Shown piece after piece: positions 1 through 6,448 of a stretch of 8,021 nucleotides of DNA. Under the pieces are notes generated by a model. It was not told where the DNA came from, searched no databases, and worked only from the letters and a program-made list of their open reading frames with translations. Numbering within the stretch: position 1 is the first letter of the stretch; every line of letters starts with the position of its first letter. The stretch comes from Chloroflexota bacterium (GTDB lineage: Bacteria; Chloroflexota; Dehalococcoidia; SZUA-161; SpSt-899), in contig QLUN01000031.1 of NCBI GenBank assembly GCA_018725455.1, forward strand, positions 1-8,021. The letters are read 5' to 3'. A program made the position numbers and the translations under genes.

Positions 1-164
1 ACGAACACGAAGAAACACCGAACTGGCGATGGATCCTCGAAATCAGAGATGATATTCCGAAGCTCGGCGAGAGTGCTCTTTACACTTTCTTGCTCAGGAT
101 CATCTTCGAAACCAGCCATGAAGTCCATTGCTGAATTGATAGCTTTCTCGATGCGATAAAACAT
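1..164 (-). CDS. Unrecognised small protein, 5' part only (runs off the left edge)
   Basis: Read leftward, an ATG at 164-162 opens a frame that stays open for 54 codons to the window edge. A good Shine-Dalgarno GAGGAT (complement of 171-176) sits 6 bases upstream, which supports the start. The visible protein begins MFYRIEKAINSAMDFMAGF and continues with an acidic stretch (EDDPEQESV) and a leucine/isoleucine-rich helix-like segment (STLAELRNIISDF). No signal peptide, membrane segment or catalytic motif is visible, and I do not recognise the family. It follows the ssb terminator on the same strand, so it probably has its own promoter or depends on readthrough. The C-terminus lies outside the window. 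Confidence 0.6.
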   Translation of the reverse strand, partial: MFYRIEKAINSAMDFMAGFEDDPEQESVKSTLAELRNIISDFEDPSPVRCFFVF

Positions 165-214
165 TGGTTTATCCTCATTGCGGTGTTGCCGCGTTGTTGT
201 CCAGGATCGTCGTG

Positions 215-254
215 CTGTAAAAAAACGGCCACCTATTGGTGGCCGTTTTTACAG
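215..254 (-). terminator. Intrinsic terminator after ssb, nearly symmetrical
   Basis: An inverted repeat pairs CGGCCACC (226-233) with GGTGGCCG (238-245) around a 4-base loop. It is flanked by 7 A on the left and 5 T on the right, and the pairing extends into CTGT/ACAG. Read leftward, it lies 19 bases beyond the ssb stop and ends in a run of T (complement of 219-225), the classic Rho-independent arrangement. The T-run on the other strand means it could also stop rightward transcription entering from the left. Confidence 0.9.
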
Positions 255-272
255 CGCTATCTGAATCTTTCG

Positions 273-743
273 CTAGAATGGAATTTCATCATCCTCCTCA
301 ACTGAGGATGATGCAGCGGGTGGCGATTTTCGCGCATTCGGCCCGGCCACGTCCGGCTTGCGCCCGGTGGATGGAGCGGTACCGCCGCCTTCTTGGCCGC
401 CCCCGGCCTTTACCCCGAGCATTTTCATTTCATCGGCAACAATGTCGGTGGTGTACTTTTCGACACCCGCTTTGTCGGTGTACTTCTCGGTTCGCAAGCT
501 GCCCTCGATGTAGACTTGCGAACCTTTCTTGAGGTACTCGCCGGCGATTTCAGCCAGCTTTCCAAAGAACTTCACACGATGCCACTCAGTGCGCTCCTGC
601 GGGTTGCCGTCCTTGTCCTTCCAAGACTCGGAGGTGGCAACACTGATGCGCGTCATTGCTGTCCCGCTTTGGGAGTAGCGCGTTTCGGGATCTTGCCCCA
701 GATGTCCAATGATCTGCACTTTGTTAAGCCCTTTACTGGCCAT
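273..743 (-). CDS. ssb: Single-stranded DNA-binding protein SSB
   Basis: This 156-residue protein is a bacterial SSB, a tetrameric OB-fold protein that coats single-stranded DNA during replication, repair and conjugative transfer. The OB fold spans about residues 1-110, starting MASKGLNKVQIIGHLGQDPE and including the typical TEWHRVKFFGKLAEIA and GSQVYIEGSLRT segments. A flexible Gly/Pro/Ser-rich linker follows (about 112-147), then the acidic tip EEDDEIPF, which in this family recruits partner enzymes. It is slightly shorter than E. coli SSB (178 residues) because of a shorter linker. The start is supported by an AGGAAG ribosome site 4 bases upstream (complement of 748-753). The gene is divergent from the methyltransferase and is closed by a strong terminator. 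Its position beside topB and parM genes suggests an element-borne copy rather than the host housekeeping gene. Confidence 0.97.
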   Translation of the reverse strand: MASKGLNKVQIIGHLGQDPETRYSQSGTAMTRISVATSESWKDKDGNPQERTEWHRVKFFGKLAEIAGEYLKKGSQVYIEGSLRTEKYTDKAGVEKYTTDIVADEMKMLGVKAGGGQEGGGTAPSTGRKPDVAGPNARKSPPAASSSVEEDDEIPF

Positions 744-819
744 TTTTCTTCCTATGTAAGAGTCGGGATGACTCAGGTTGGTTGCAACTGGCTTTTATCA
801 GAACTGTTGCGCGAGCGCT

Positions 820-848
820 ATTACAAGCACCTTGTTGCGTTTTCGCAA
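820..848 (-). promoter_or_regulatory. Putative sigma-70 promoter for ssb
   Basis: On the leftward strand, TTGCGA (complement of 843-848, 4/6 to the -35 consensus) is followed after exactly 17 bases by TGTAAT (complement of 820-825, 5/6 to the -10 consensus). Transcription would begin near 813, giving a leader of about 70 bases before the ssb ATG. The -35 hexamer lies inside the inverted repeat TTGCG-TTTT-CGCAA (835-848), so a protein bound there could control this promoter. Confidence 0.6.
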
Positions 849-874
849 AAAGGCACCAATGCGGGATACTTGCT
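831..874 (+). repeat. Regulatory direct repeat, copy 1 (ssb/methyltransferase promoter region)
   Basis: This 44-base block matches 2446-2489 at 34 of 44 positions, including an identical 14-base core GTTGCGTTTTCGCA (834-847). The core contains the inverted repeat TTGCG-TTTT-CGCAA. A second, wider inverted pair, GTTGCGTTT (834-842) with AAACGCAAC (875-883), flanks the rightward promoter. Being located ahead of two different transcription units suggests an operator for a shared regulator. Confidence 0.6.
842..870 (+). promoter_or_regulatory. Putative promoter for the cytosine methyltransferase gene
   Basis: Rightward, TTCGCA (842-847, 4/6) and GATACT (865-870, 4/6) are separated by 17 bases. 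The start would be near 877, about 60 bases before the preferred methyltransferase ATG. It overlaps the -35 of the ssb promoter almost completely, so the two divergent promoters would compete or be co-regulated. Neither hexamer is strong, so this is a moderate call. Confidence 0.4.
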
Positions 875-935
875 AAACGCAACCAGCAAAGGCTAGCTGA
901 GTGAATTGTCAATTTCTGTTTTTGCGCGATCAGCT

Positions 936-2369
936 ATGATTCGATTCGGGTCTGTGTGCAGCGGAATCGAAGCCGCATCCGTGGCGTGGCATCCGCTGGG
1001 CTGGCAAACTGCATGGCTAGCCGAGATTGAGCCATTTGCGTGCGCTGTCTTAGCGCATCACTACCCTGGCGCGCCAAACCTCGGAGATGTGAGAACCATC
1101 GCGGAGCGCGTCTTATCCGGCGAAGTAGAAGCGCCTGAAGTACTCACTGGCGGAACCCCTTGCCAATCTTTTTCCGTAGCCGGTAAGCGCCAATCGCTCG
1201 ACGACGCACGCGGAAACCTGTCCTTGACGTTCTGTGAGATCGCCGATGCAATTGACGCTGTTCGAGCCGCCCGAAGCGATGAGCCTTGCATCATCGTCTG
1301 GGAAAACGTGCCCGGAGTTCTCACCACAAAAGACAATGCGTTTGGCTTCCTCCTTGGCCGGCTTGCCGGGGAAGATTGCGCGCTGGAGCCGCCAAGGAAG
1401 AAATGGAAGAACGCTGGTTGTGTGCTTGGCCCCGCGCGAGCAATTGCATGGCGAGTCCTCGATGCCCAATATTTCGGCTTGGCCCAACGACGCGCACGTT
1501 TGTTCGTTGTCGCAAGTGCTCGAACAGGGTTTGATCCCGCAGCGGTACTTTTTGAGTTCGACGGCGTGCGCCGGGATTCTCCGCCGAGCCGCGAGCCGAG
1601 GCAAGTTGCTCCCACAATCCCTTCGCGAAGCTTTGGAGGTGGTGGCCTCGGAACCGAAACCGACTTCGACTGCGACGGCGGACTGATTGCGAGCAATCCG
1701 CCGGCTACAGCTTTTCACCCTACGCAAGATCCGATAAGCAGTTCCGGCGGCAGCACGCATGCCCTGGGGTGCGGTAGCAGCGATGGGCAAGTCAGCATAG
1801 CCGTGCATTGCGTTACCGGCGACGTGTTTCACACTTTGCGCTCTGAGGGATTTGACGCCAGCGAGGACGGCACTGGTCGCGGGACTGGAGTGATCGCCAT
1901 CCGGACCGCGCAGACTGGCAGTAATGGATGGGGGATTAACACTCAAGGCACGGCGTACACGCTGGACGGCGCGCAGCAAGCGGTGGCTATCGCCTTGCGT
2001 GGGCGCGATGCTGGCGCAACAAGCGGCCTTGGCGACGATTGCACTTCAGCGATGACGGCAGGCACCAATAGCGGCAATGCGCTAATGGTGCTTACCAGCA
2101 ATATCTTGCGCCGCATCACGCCGCGAGAGTGTGAGCGGCTACAAGGGTTCGATGACGATTACACCGTAATCCCTTGGCGCGGTAAACCAGCCGAATTGTG
2201 CCCGGACGGCCCTCGCTACAAGGCGATCGGAAATAGCTGGGCGGTGCCGGTCGTGCGCTGGATTGGTCGGCGTATCCTAGAAGCAATGCCGGAGTGCAAG
2301 TACACCGATGCCTCATTGCAGATAAAAATACCGCAATATCAAGATATTGTCCGAAATAATGATTCGTAA
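936..2369 (+). CDS. DNA (cytosine-5) methyltransferase, phage/mobile-element type, orphan
   Basis: This protein (477 residues from ATG 936) is a C5 cytosine methyltransferase that transfers methyl from S-adenosylmethionine to a target cytosine. Visible motifs are I (FGSVCSGIEAAS, about 4-15, AdoMet binding), IV (GGTPCQSFSVAG, catalytic Cys76), VI (WENVPG, Glu123), VIII (QRRARLFVV, about 184-192), IX (RRITPRECERLQGF, about 392-405) and X (AIGNSWAVPVV, about 430-440). Between VIII and IX lies a long Gly/Ser/Thr-rich target-recognition region (about 200-390) with short repeated strands such as HTLRSEGFDASEDGTGRGTG, a style I associate with phage-borne enzymes. No restriction endonuclease is adjacent, so it is probably an orphan, protecting DNA or masking sites. 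The in-frame TTG at 906 would add 10 residues. I prefer 936 because the family typically begins MIRFGSVCSG. Neither start has a clear ribosome site. The last 25 residues are encoded by AT-rich DNA and lie beyond the conserved domain. Confidence 0.93.
   Translation: MIRFGSVCSGIEAASVAWHPLGWQTAWLAEIEPFACAVLAHHYPGAPNLGDVRTIAERVLSGEVEAPEVLTGGTPCQSFSVAGKRQSLDDARGNLSLTFCEIADAIDAVRAARSDEPCIIVWENVPGVLTTKDNAFGFLLGRLAGEDCALEPPRKKWKNAGCVLGPARAIAWRVLDAQYFGLAQRRARLFVVASARTGFDPAAVLFEFDGVRRDSPPSREPRQVAPTIPSRSFGGGGLGTETDFDCDGGLIASNPPATAFHPTQDPISSSGGSTHALGCGSSDGQVSIAVHCVTGDVFHTLRSEGFDASEDGTGRGTGVIAIRTAQTGSNGWGINTQGTAYTLDGAQQAVAIALRGRDAGATSGLGDDCTSAMTAGTNSGNALMVLTSNILRRITPRECERLQGFDDDYTVIPWRGKPAELCPDGPRYKAIGNSWAVPVVRWIGRRILEAMPECKYTDASLQIKIPQYQDIVRNNDS
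2334..2349. repeat. Short inverted repeat at the methyltransferase 3' end
   Basis: CAATATC (2334-2340) and GATATTG (2343-2349) form a perfect 7-base inverted repeat separated by two bases, inside the AT-rich last codons of the methyltransferase gene. With only AT-rich pairs, a tight loop and no following T-run, it is not a convincing terminator. It could be a protein-binding site or chance. Confidence 0.3.
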
Positions 2370-2445
2370 GTGACTGTAATTTAATCGGTATTCGGTATGG
2401 ATTGAAGATCTATCTAGTGGCGGCTGGCGGAAAAGATGTGTTGTG

Positions 2446-2489
2446 CTCGTTGCGTTTTCGCAGTGAGGCATCAACGTGGCAAACTTGGT
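2446..2489 (+). repeat. Regulatory direct repeat, copy 2 (upstream of the AAA+ gene)
   Basis: This is the second copy of the 44-base box also found at 831-874 (34/44 identical, same orientation). The identical core GTTGCGTTTTCGCA lies at 2449-2462. It sits 32 bases before the AAA+ start in a 151-base gap after the methyltransferase stop. The equivalent rightward promoter would be TTCGCA (2457-2462) and CAAACT (2480-2485) with 17-base spacing, a weak match. The leftward promoter of copy 1 is not conserved here, so conservation favours the rightward promoter or operator function. A further small inverted repeat, TGCGTC/GACGCA (2491-2507), follows. Confidence 0.55.
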
Positions 2490-2520
2490 CTGCGTCAACT
2501 AGACGCACAATTGAGCGGCA

Positions 2521-3792
2521 ATGATGAAGGGTTTCATTCAAAAACTTGGCGTGGTGATTATCGGATTGGCTGTGGTCATCATGTCGGTCTTTATGCCGTC
2601 CTTCGGCATTGCCTGCGTTATTCATGCCGCCTTGCTCGTCCGTTTCCGTGACCTAACTTGGAAACAAGCACTCATTGGCCCGCCAATCAATCATTTCAAA
2701 CCGTTTTTGTTGGTCTGGTTCGTGGGAATCTTCGCTGTGTTTCTTCTTAACAGCGCTGGAAGCGCGCTGGTGGAAGGCTACGGTTACATGCACAAAGCAA
2801 TTCTGGCATCCGCCTATATCGTCCTGGCTGTTACGTTTCTGTGGTTCCGCACCAATGTTGGTAGCAGCAGCCTAAAGAGCATTCAGGGTTGCTCCGTTCC
2901 GCCCGACCTGGCCCAGAGCATCAAGGGTCATATCTTTGGCCAGGACGCGAACATCGACAGCATCGTTTCACTAATCACGGAGCGATCGACGCGCCCTCGT
3001 GATCGTGGCCCGGTAGCTACCTTTATGCTCGCCGGCCCTACCGGCACCGGAAAAACCGAAACCGCACGCTTGATTGCTTCCTATCTGCGACTTCCTATGT
3101 TTGTCGTTCGGTGCAACGAGTACACCAACCAGTGGTCGGCTGACCGTCTGATTGGCAATTCGGCCAGTTATCGAAACTCCGAAGTTGGCGGTGAACTCAC
3201 CAATGCGCTCTCGGCGTCACCAAGAGGCGTCCTGGTGCTGGACGAAATCGAAAAGGCCGACAAGGCGATCGCTCAGGTGCTCATGACCCTGCTTGACGAA
3301 GGTACAATCACTCAGGCTTATGATGGTCTTGTAATCAATGCTCGTGGCTGGATCATGTTTGCAACCACCAATGCCGCATATGAAGCTGTCGCCCACATCA
3401 CGGACAACACAACGGACACGATCGATCTTCGAATCGGTATCAAAGATGCACTCAGGGAGCATTGGCCGCCTGAGATTCTTGGTCGCTTAGACCGCGTTCT
3501 TGCCTTTCGCCGCATGGCGAATCAAGACGATATTGCTCGCAAGCTCGTTGATAAAGCAGTAAGAATTGTATCGAATCGAATCGGCCCCAACGTCACTATC
3601 GATGCGGATTCAGAAACTGTTAGCCACATGATTTCCGTGAGTAACCGAATGGGCAAGTACGGCTACCGTGAGCTTGAGCGATACATCGAAGAGGTGACGA
3701 CCGCAGCAGTCGCCGGCAAGAACGTCGGAAGAAAGAGGATGGTGATTCAATACTTCGTTGAGGGCAATGATCTTCGGGCAAGGATCAGCTAG
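2521..3792 (+). CDS. Membrane-anchored AAA+ ATPase of the ClpA/ClpB D2 type
   Basis: This 423-residue protein joins an N-terminal membrane domain to one AAA+ module. Hydrophobic segments lie at about residues 10-40 (one long or two helices), 61-77 and 93-109. The ATPase part has GHIFGQD (136-142), Walker A GPTGTGKT (172-179), Walker B VLVLDEIE (237-244), sensor 1 ATTN (281-284), an arginine-finger region LGRLDR (320-325) and sensor 2 GYR (381-383). Spacing and the DEIEKA and GGELTNA segments resemble the second AAA+ domain of ClpB/ClpA, and Tyr217 in SASYRNSE aligns with the aromatic pore-loop residue that pulls on substrates. No protease domain is visible. It probably remodels or unfolds a protein at the inner membrane, but the substrate is unknown. 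An in-frame TGA at 2512-2514 limits the start to ATG 2521 or ATG 2524, and the ribosome site is poor. Its end overlaps the convergent 90-residue gene by 8 bases. Confidence 0.85.
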   Translation: MMKGFIQKLGVVIIGLAVVIMSVFMPSFGIACVIHAALLVRFRDLTWKQALIGPPINHFKPFLLVWFVGIFAVFLLNSAGSALVEGYGYMHKAILASAYIVLAVTFLWFRTNVGSSSLKSIQGCSVPPDLAQSIKGHIFGQDANIDSIVSLITERSTRPRDRGPVATFMLAGPTGTGKTETARLIASYLRLPMFVVRCNEYTNQWSADRLIGNSASYRNSEVGGELTNALSASPRGVLVLDEIEKADKAIAQVLMTLLDEGTITQAYDGLVINARGWIMFATTNAAYEAVAHITDNTTDTIDLRIGIKDALREHWPPEILGRLDRVLAFRRMANQDDIARKLVDKAVRIVSNRIGPNVTIDADSETVSHMISVSNRMGKYGYRELERYIEEVTTAAVAGKNVGRKRMVIQYFVEGNDLRARIS

Positions 3793-4057
3793 GGCGATCC
3801 GCGGTGGGTGGCTGGATAAAGCCGCCACTCATCGCTGTCAGAACGCCGCATCGATAAACGTAGCCCACAACAAAGCGTGTCCACCACGGTGTCGCTAGAA
3901 CGGCCAGAGCGTAATTGTATTCACCCTTGTGCGCGCCCATTCCTGCAATGGCGAATGGGGCGCACAACATCAAAACGGTAATGGATGCACACGCGCCAGC
4001 CATAAGCCCCAGAATCAAACAGAAAGCCACTTTCCGAGCGGGAGGATTGGATTTCAT
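3785..4057 (-). CDS. Small inner-membrane protein, function unknown
   Basis: This is a 90-residue hydrophobic protein with two predicted membrane stretches, about residues 10-40 (from KVAFCLILGLMAG) and about 49-75 (NYALAVLATPWWTRFVVGYVY). A short basic N-terminus (MKSNPPARK) and a hydrophilic proline-containing tail flank them. I do not recognise the family. Its ATG overlaps the topB stop as ATGA, so it is probably translationally coupled as the last gene of the parM-topB operon. No independent ribosome site is evident. It converges on the AAA+ gene, overlapping its last 8 bases, and both encode membrane proteins, but a link is only speculative. A cysteine at residue 23 lacks the -3 residue expected for a lipobox, so I do not call it a lipoprotein. 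Confidence 0.65.
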   Translation of the reverse strand: MKSNPPARKVAFCLILGLMAGACASITVLMLCAPFAIAGMGAHKGEYNYALAVLATPWWTRFVVGYVYRCGVLTAMSGGFIQPPTADRPS

Positions 4058-5952
4058 GCTGATCGCCGGAATTTCGATTTGAGTTTCGACTCGCTTTTTT
4101 CTGCCTGTTTCTTTACAAAACCCTTAGCCCCGTTCTGGACTGGAGAGCCTTCGGGTAGAGGGCCAAAGTCGGCATCCTTCAAGTAACTAACGTACTTTGC
4201 TACATAGGACTCAATTTTCCGCATGAATTGGTCTGGACTGGATTCACCGCGAGCAATGATGTTGAGTTGCTCCTCCCACAGAGCCGTCAAGCCAGGATCG
4301 CGCAGTTCACGAGGCAGACTACTGATGAGGTAGCGCCCGAACGGCGTACTCATGATGTTTTTTATCTTGCCTTTGCCGACCAGGCTAACATACCCGCGCT
4401 GTTTTAGCGTTTCGATTATGGACGCATGCGTCGCCGCAGTGCCAATTCCGCTGGTTTCCTTGAGTATCGCCTTTAATCGAGCATCATCGACAAACTTGCC
4501 TACGGCCTTCATGTCGTCAATCAGTGTCGATTCGGTATATCGCTTAGGTGGCGATGTTTTAGCTGTCTTGATGACCACCTTCAGTACTAGCCCCTTGCTC
4601 ACTGGCTTGGTGAATGACAGCGTATTCTCCGCTCGCAGTTCTTTAGGTGGCTCGATTGAAAGCCAGCTTTCCTCAAGGTTTTGCGGATCTAGGCGTTTTG
4701 CGCTGAATTTTCGCTCGTCGTGAGTAAAACTCACCTCCATTACGTCATTAATGAGCGCTGGAAGCAAAGACTGGAGGAATCGGCGTGCAACCAATATCCA
4801 GCCGTCGCGGAGCTTGGGTGCGATCGTTGCCGGAGGTATCTTGTTTGTTGGCACAATACCGTGGTGCTCGACCACTTTTTTATCGTCATAAACGAAACTG
4901 CGCGGAGCCATGTAGGCCAGCATGGCCGGCTTTACTATTGGCACTAATTCAGACTCGATAATGGTATTAGCGAGTTTGCGAGCACCTGCTGCGTGTTCTT
5001 CAGGCAAGTATGGGCAGTCGGTTCGCGGATAGGTTGTTAGCTTGGCTTCGTATAATTGCTGAAGTACCTGCAACGATTCCTTAGCACCCCATCCATACGC
5101 CTGCTCTGCGGCGCTTTGAAAAGAGGACAGCATAAAAGGCAGCGGCGCGCCCTGTTTTTCCTGACCTTTAGCTGTGGTGAGAATCACCGTTGATTGAGTG
5201 AGTGCCGCTTCAATCTCTCTAGCAACCTTGATGTCAGTGATTCTCGACTTTGCCGGGTCATGAACGGCAACAAAGGTGCCCTGCTCTGTTTGGACGTGAG
5301 CGTGCAGAGGATAGTAATTGCTCGATGCGTGGCCTTCGATAACAAGGTCGCGCTGGACGATCAGCGCAAGGGTTGGCGTTTGAACTCGGCCAATGCTTGT
5401 TACTGGGCCGATGCGCTTTGTTGCGGCACGGGTGAGATTCATGCCAACCAACCAATCGGCGCGGCTCCTGCACTTCGCAGCCTCATAAAGAGGGCGGTAT
5501 TTTGTATTTGACTCGATCTTCCTAAGTGCGGCTCGAACGCCCTCAACAGTGGCGTTACTCACGAGTACACGGTCTGTCCGGCCTCGCCAGTGGTGCGCGT
5601 CAAGTACTTCATCGACCAGCATCTGACCCTCCCGATCCGGGTCGCCGGCATTGACGACAGAGCCGGCGCGCTTCAGCAGCTTACCGATCGCTGAAAATTG
5701 GGCTTTTGCATCACCCTTGACCAAGAGCTTCCATCCATCGGCTGGAATGCTTATTGGAAGCGATTCTAACGTCCAGCGCGACAAACTGGCGTCATACGCT
5801 TCCGGTGGCGCAAGCTCCAAGATATGGCCGTAACACCAGGTAATTACGTCGTCACCGACAGCAATATGGCTATCGGATTTATCCGTTATTTTCCCTAATC
5901 CCTCCGCAATGGCGCGTGCCAAAGAGGGCTTCTCGGCAATGAACAAGCGCAT
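4054..5952 (-). CDS. topB: DNA topoisomerase III (type IA)
   Basis: This 632-residue type IA topoisomerase cuts one DNA strand through a 5'-phosphotyrosine, passes the other and reseals it; TopB enzymes favour decatenation of replicated or recombining DNA. The Toprim domain is at the N-terminus, with MRLFIAEKPS (catalytic Glu7) and AGDPDREG (metal-binding Asp104, Asp106, Glu108). SIGRVQTPTL (186-195) and the active-site TTYPRTD (Tyr308) follow. The later EHHGIVPTN and GIGTAATHASIIETLKQRGY segments match the family core. No zinc-finger cysteine clusters follow, which fits topoisomerase III rather than I, and the tail is Lys/Arg-rich. E. coli TopB is 653 residues. The ATG starts 2 bases after the 95-residue gene stops, with AGGA 9 bases upstream inside that gene. 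It belongs to the parM operon and may resolve catenated element copies before segregation. Confidence 0.96.
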   Translation of the reverse strand: MRLFIAEKPSLARAIAEGLGKITDKSDSHIAVGDDVITWCYGHILELAPPEAYDASLSRWTLESLPISIPADGWKLLVKGDAKAQFSAIGKLLKRAGSVVNAGDPDREGQMLVDEVLDAHHWRGRTDRVLVSNATVEGVRAALRKIESNTKYRPLYEAAKCRSRADWLVGMNLTRAATKRIGPVTSIGRVQTPTLALIVQRDLVIEGHASSNYYPLHAHVQTEQGTFVAVHDPAKSRITDIKVAREIEAALTQSTVILTTAKGQEKQGAPLPFMLSSFQSAAEQAYGWGAKESLQVLQQLYEAKLTTYPRTDCPYLPEEHAAGARKLANTIIESELVPIVKPAMLAYMAPRSFVYDDKKVVEHHGIVPTNKIPPATIAPKLRDGWILVARRFLQSLLPALINDVMEVSFTHDERKFSAKRLDPQNLEESWLSIEPPKELRAENTLSFTKPVSKGLVLKVVIKTAKTSPPKRYTESTLIDDMKAVGKFVDDARLKAILKETSGIGTAATHASIIETLKQRGYVSLVGKGKIKNIMSTPFGRYLISSLPRELRDPGLTALWEEQLNIIARGESSPDQFMRKIESYVAKYVSYLKDADFGPLPEGSPVQNGAKGFVKKQAEKSESKLKSKFRRSA

Positions 5953-5954
5953 GG

Positions 5955-6242
5955 CTAGAAGTCCTGGCTGTTGAAGAAGGTGTTTGGCGGTCGGCGTATC
6001 TGCTCTTCGATTACCGGAGTCGCCCTTGGGTCGATATTTGAAATGACTTTACTGGTCGCTGCCGAGGATGAAACCTGCCCAGATAACACTGCCTCAAGGG
6101 TATCTCGGACGAACTCAGCGCGCCTTCGCCCAATGCCAATCTCTTGAAGTTTTGCAAAAAATAAAGGGTGATCTTCCTTGCGGACAATGACCCGGCTCAA
6201 TAACTCAGGCTCACCCTCCTGAAGTATCCGTTTAATCTTCAT
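5955..6242 (-). CDS. Small RHH-like protein, candidate ParR/StbB-type partition adaptor (second of two)
   Basis: This 95-residue protein is encoded third in the parM operon. Residues 15-55 (strand-like SRVIVRK, then FFAKLQEIGI and EFVRDTLEAVLSG) suggest a ribbon-helix-helix DNA-binding fold: one strand followed by two helices. The pattern LxEIx(V/I) followed by (V/I)R..L..A(V/I) is shared with the preceding 65-residue protein. A longer tail (56-95, Ser/Thr then Pro/Arg-rich) follows, ending NTFFNSQDF. In ParMRC systems the adaptor ParR is encoded directly after parM, is an RHH protein, and uses its C-terminal tail to contact ParM filaments, so this protein, which has such a tail, is the better ParR candidate. 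The start is supported by GGGTAGGG upstream of the ATG; the gap from the previous stop is 8 bases. The fold is inferred by eye. Confidence 0.7.
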   Translation of the reverse strand: MKIKRILQEGEPELLSRVIVRKEDHPLFFAKLQEIGIGRRRAEFVRDTLEAVLSGQVSSSAATSKVISNIDPRATPVIEEQIRRPPNTFFNSQDF

Positions 6243-6250
6243 GACATACC

Positions 6251-6448
6251 CTACCCTTCAATATCGCGAGCAATCTCATCGAAACGTCCGGTCTTGATTG
6301 CGTCTGCGAGAACTGCGCGGATGACTTTCTGGCAGCTTACGGGAATCTCATAGAGTCGCTGTGCAAGCTCTCCATCCCGCTTCGACTTGAGCCGAAGCAG
6401 GATGGAGAAACTTTCAGGCACCGGCCCGATCCGCTCGAATTTGCTCAC
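6251..6448 (-). CDS. Small RHH-like protein encoded directly after parM (first of two)
   Basis: This is a 65-residue protein whose GTG start (6448-6446) immediately follows the parM TAA with no gap. An AAGGG ribosome site (complement of 6456-6460) lies 7 bases upstream inside parM, so translation is probably coupled. The sequence has a strand-like SFSILLRLKSK (13-23), then helices GELAQRLYEI and CQKVIRAVLADAIKTG (39-54), compatible with a ribbon-helix-helix DNA-binding protein. It shares a core pattern with the next gene product. Its position is the usual one for the ParR/StbB adaptor, but it lacks a long C-terminal tail, so it might instead be an autoregulator or a partner of the 95-residue protein. 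No family could be named with certainty. Confidence 0.7.
   Translation of the reverse strand: MSKFERIGPVPESFSILLRLKSKRDGELAQRLYEIPVSCQKVIRAVLADAIKTGRFDEIARDIEG

Noticed and set aside
871..878. GCTAAAC resembling half of the IncP KorA operator
   Set aside because: Only a half-site is present without the symmetrical partner, and it is not kept in the second copy of the control box.
393..896. A 167-codon rightward frame opposite ssb
   Set aside because: It is antisense to a clear SSB gene and shows no domain. Its downstream part runs through the divergent promoter region.
906..935. TTG start adding 10 residues to the methyltransferase
   Set aside because: The family usually begins MIRFGSVCSG, matching ATG 936; the extra residues have no conserved content and no clear ribosome site precedes the TTG. 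It cannot be fully excluded.
1061..1979. Long open frames on the minus strand opposite the methyltransferase (up to 288 codons)
   Set aside because: They lie inside a gene with intact catalytic motifs, are Arg/Ser/Ala-rich with no recognisable domain, and reflect codon bias of the real gene.
3807..3826. Hairpin GGTGGCT/AGCCGCC after the AAA+ stop as a terminator
   Set aside because: The stem has a G-T wobble and is not followed by a T-run; it also lies within the coding sequence of the convergent 90-residue gene.
3989..4057. Lipoprotein signal in the 90-residue membrane protein (Cys23)
   Set aside because: The residue at -3 is Ala rather than Leu/Val/Ile and the hydrophobic stretch continues past the cysteine, as in a membrane helix.
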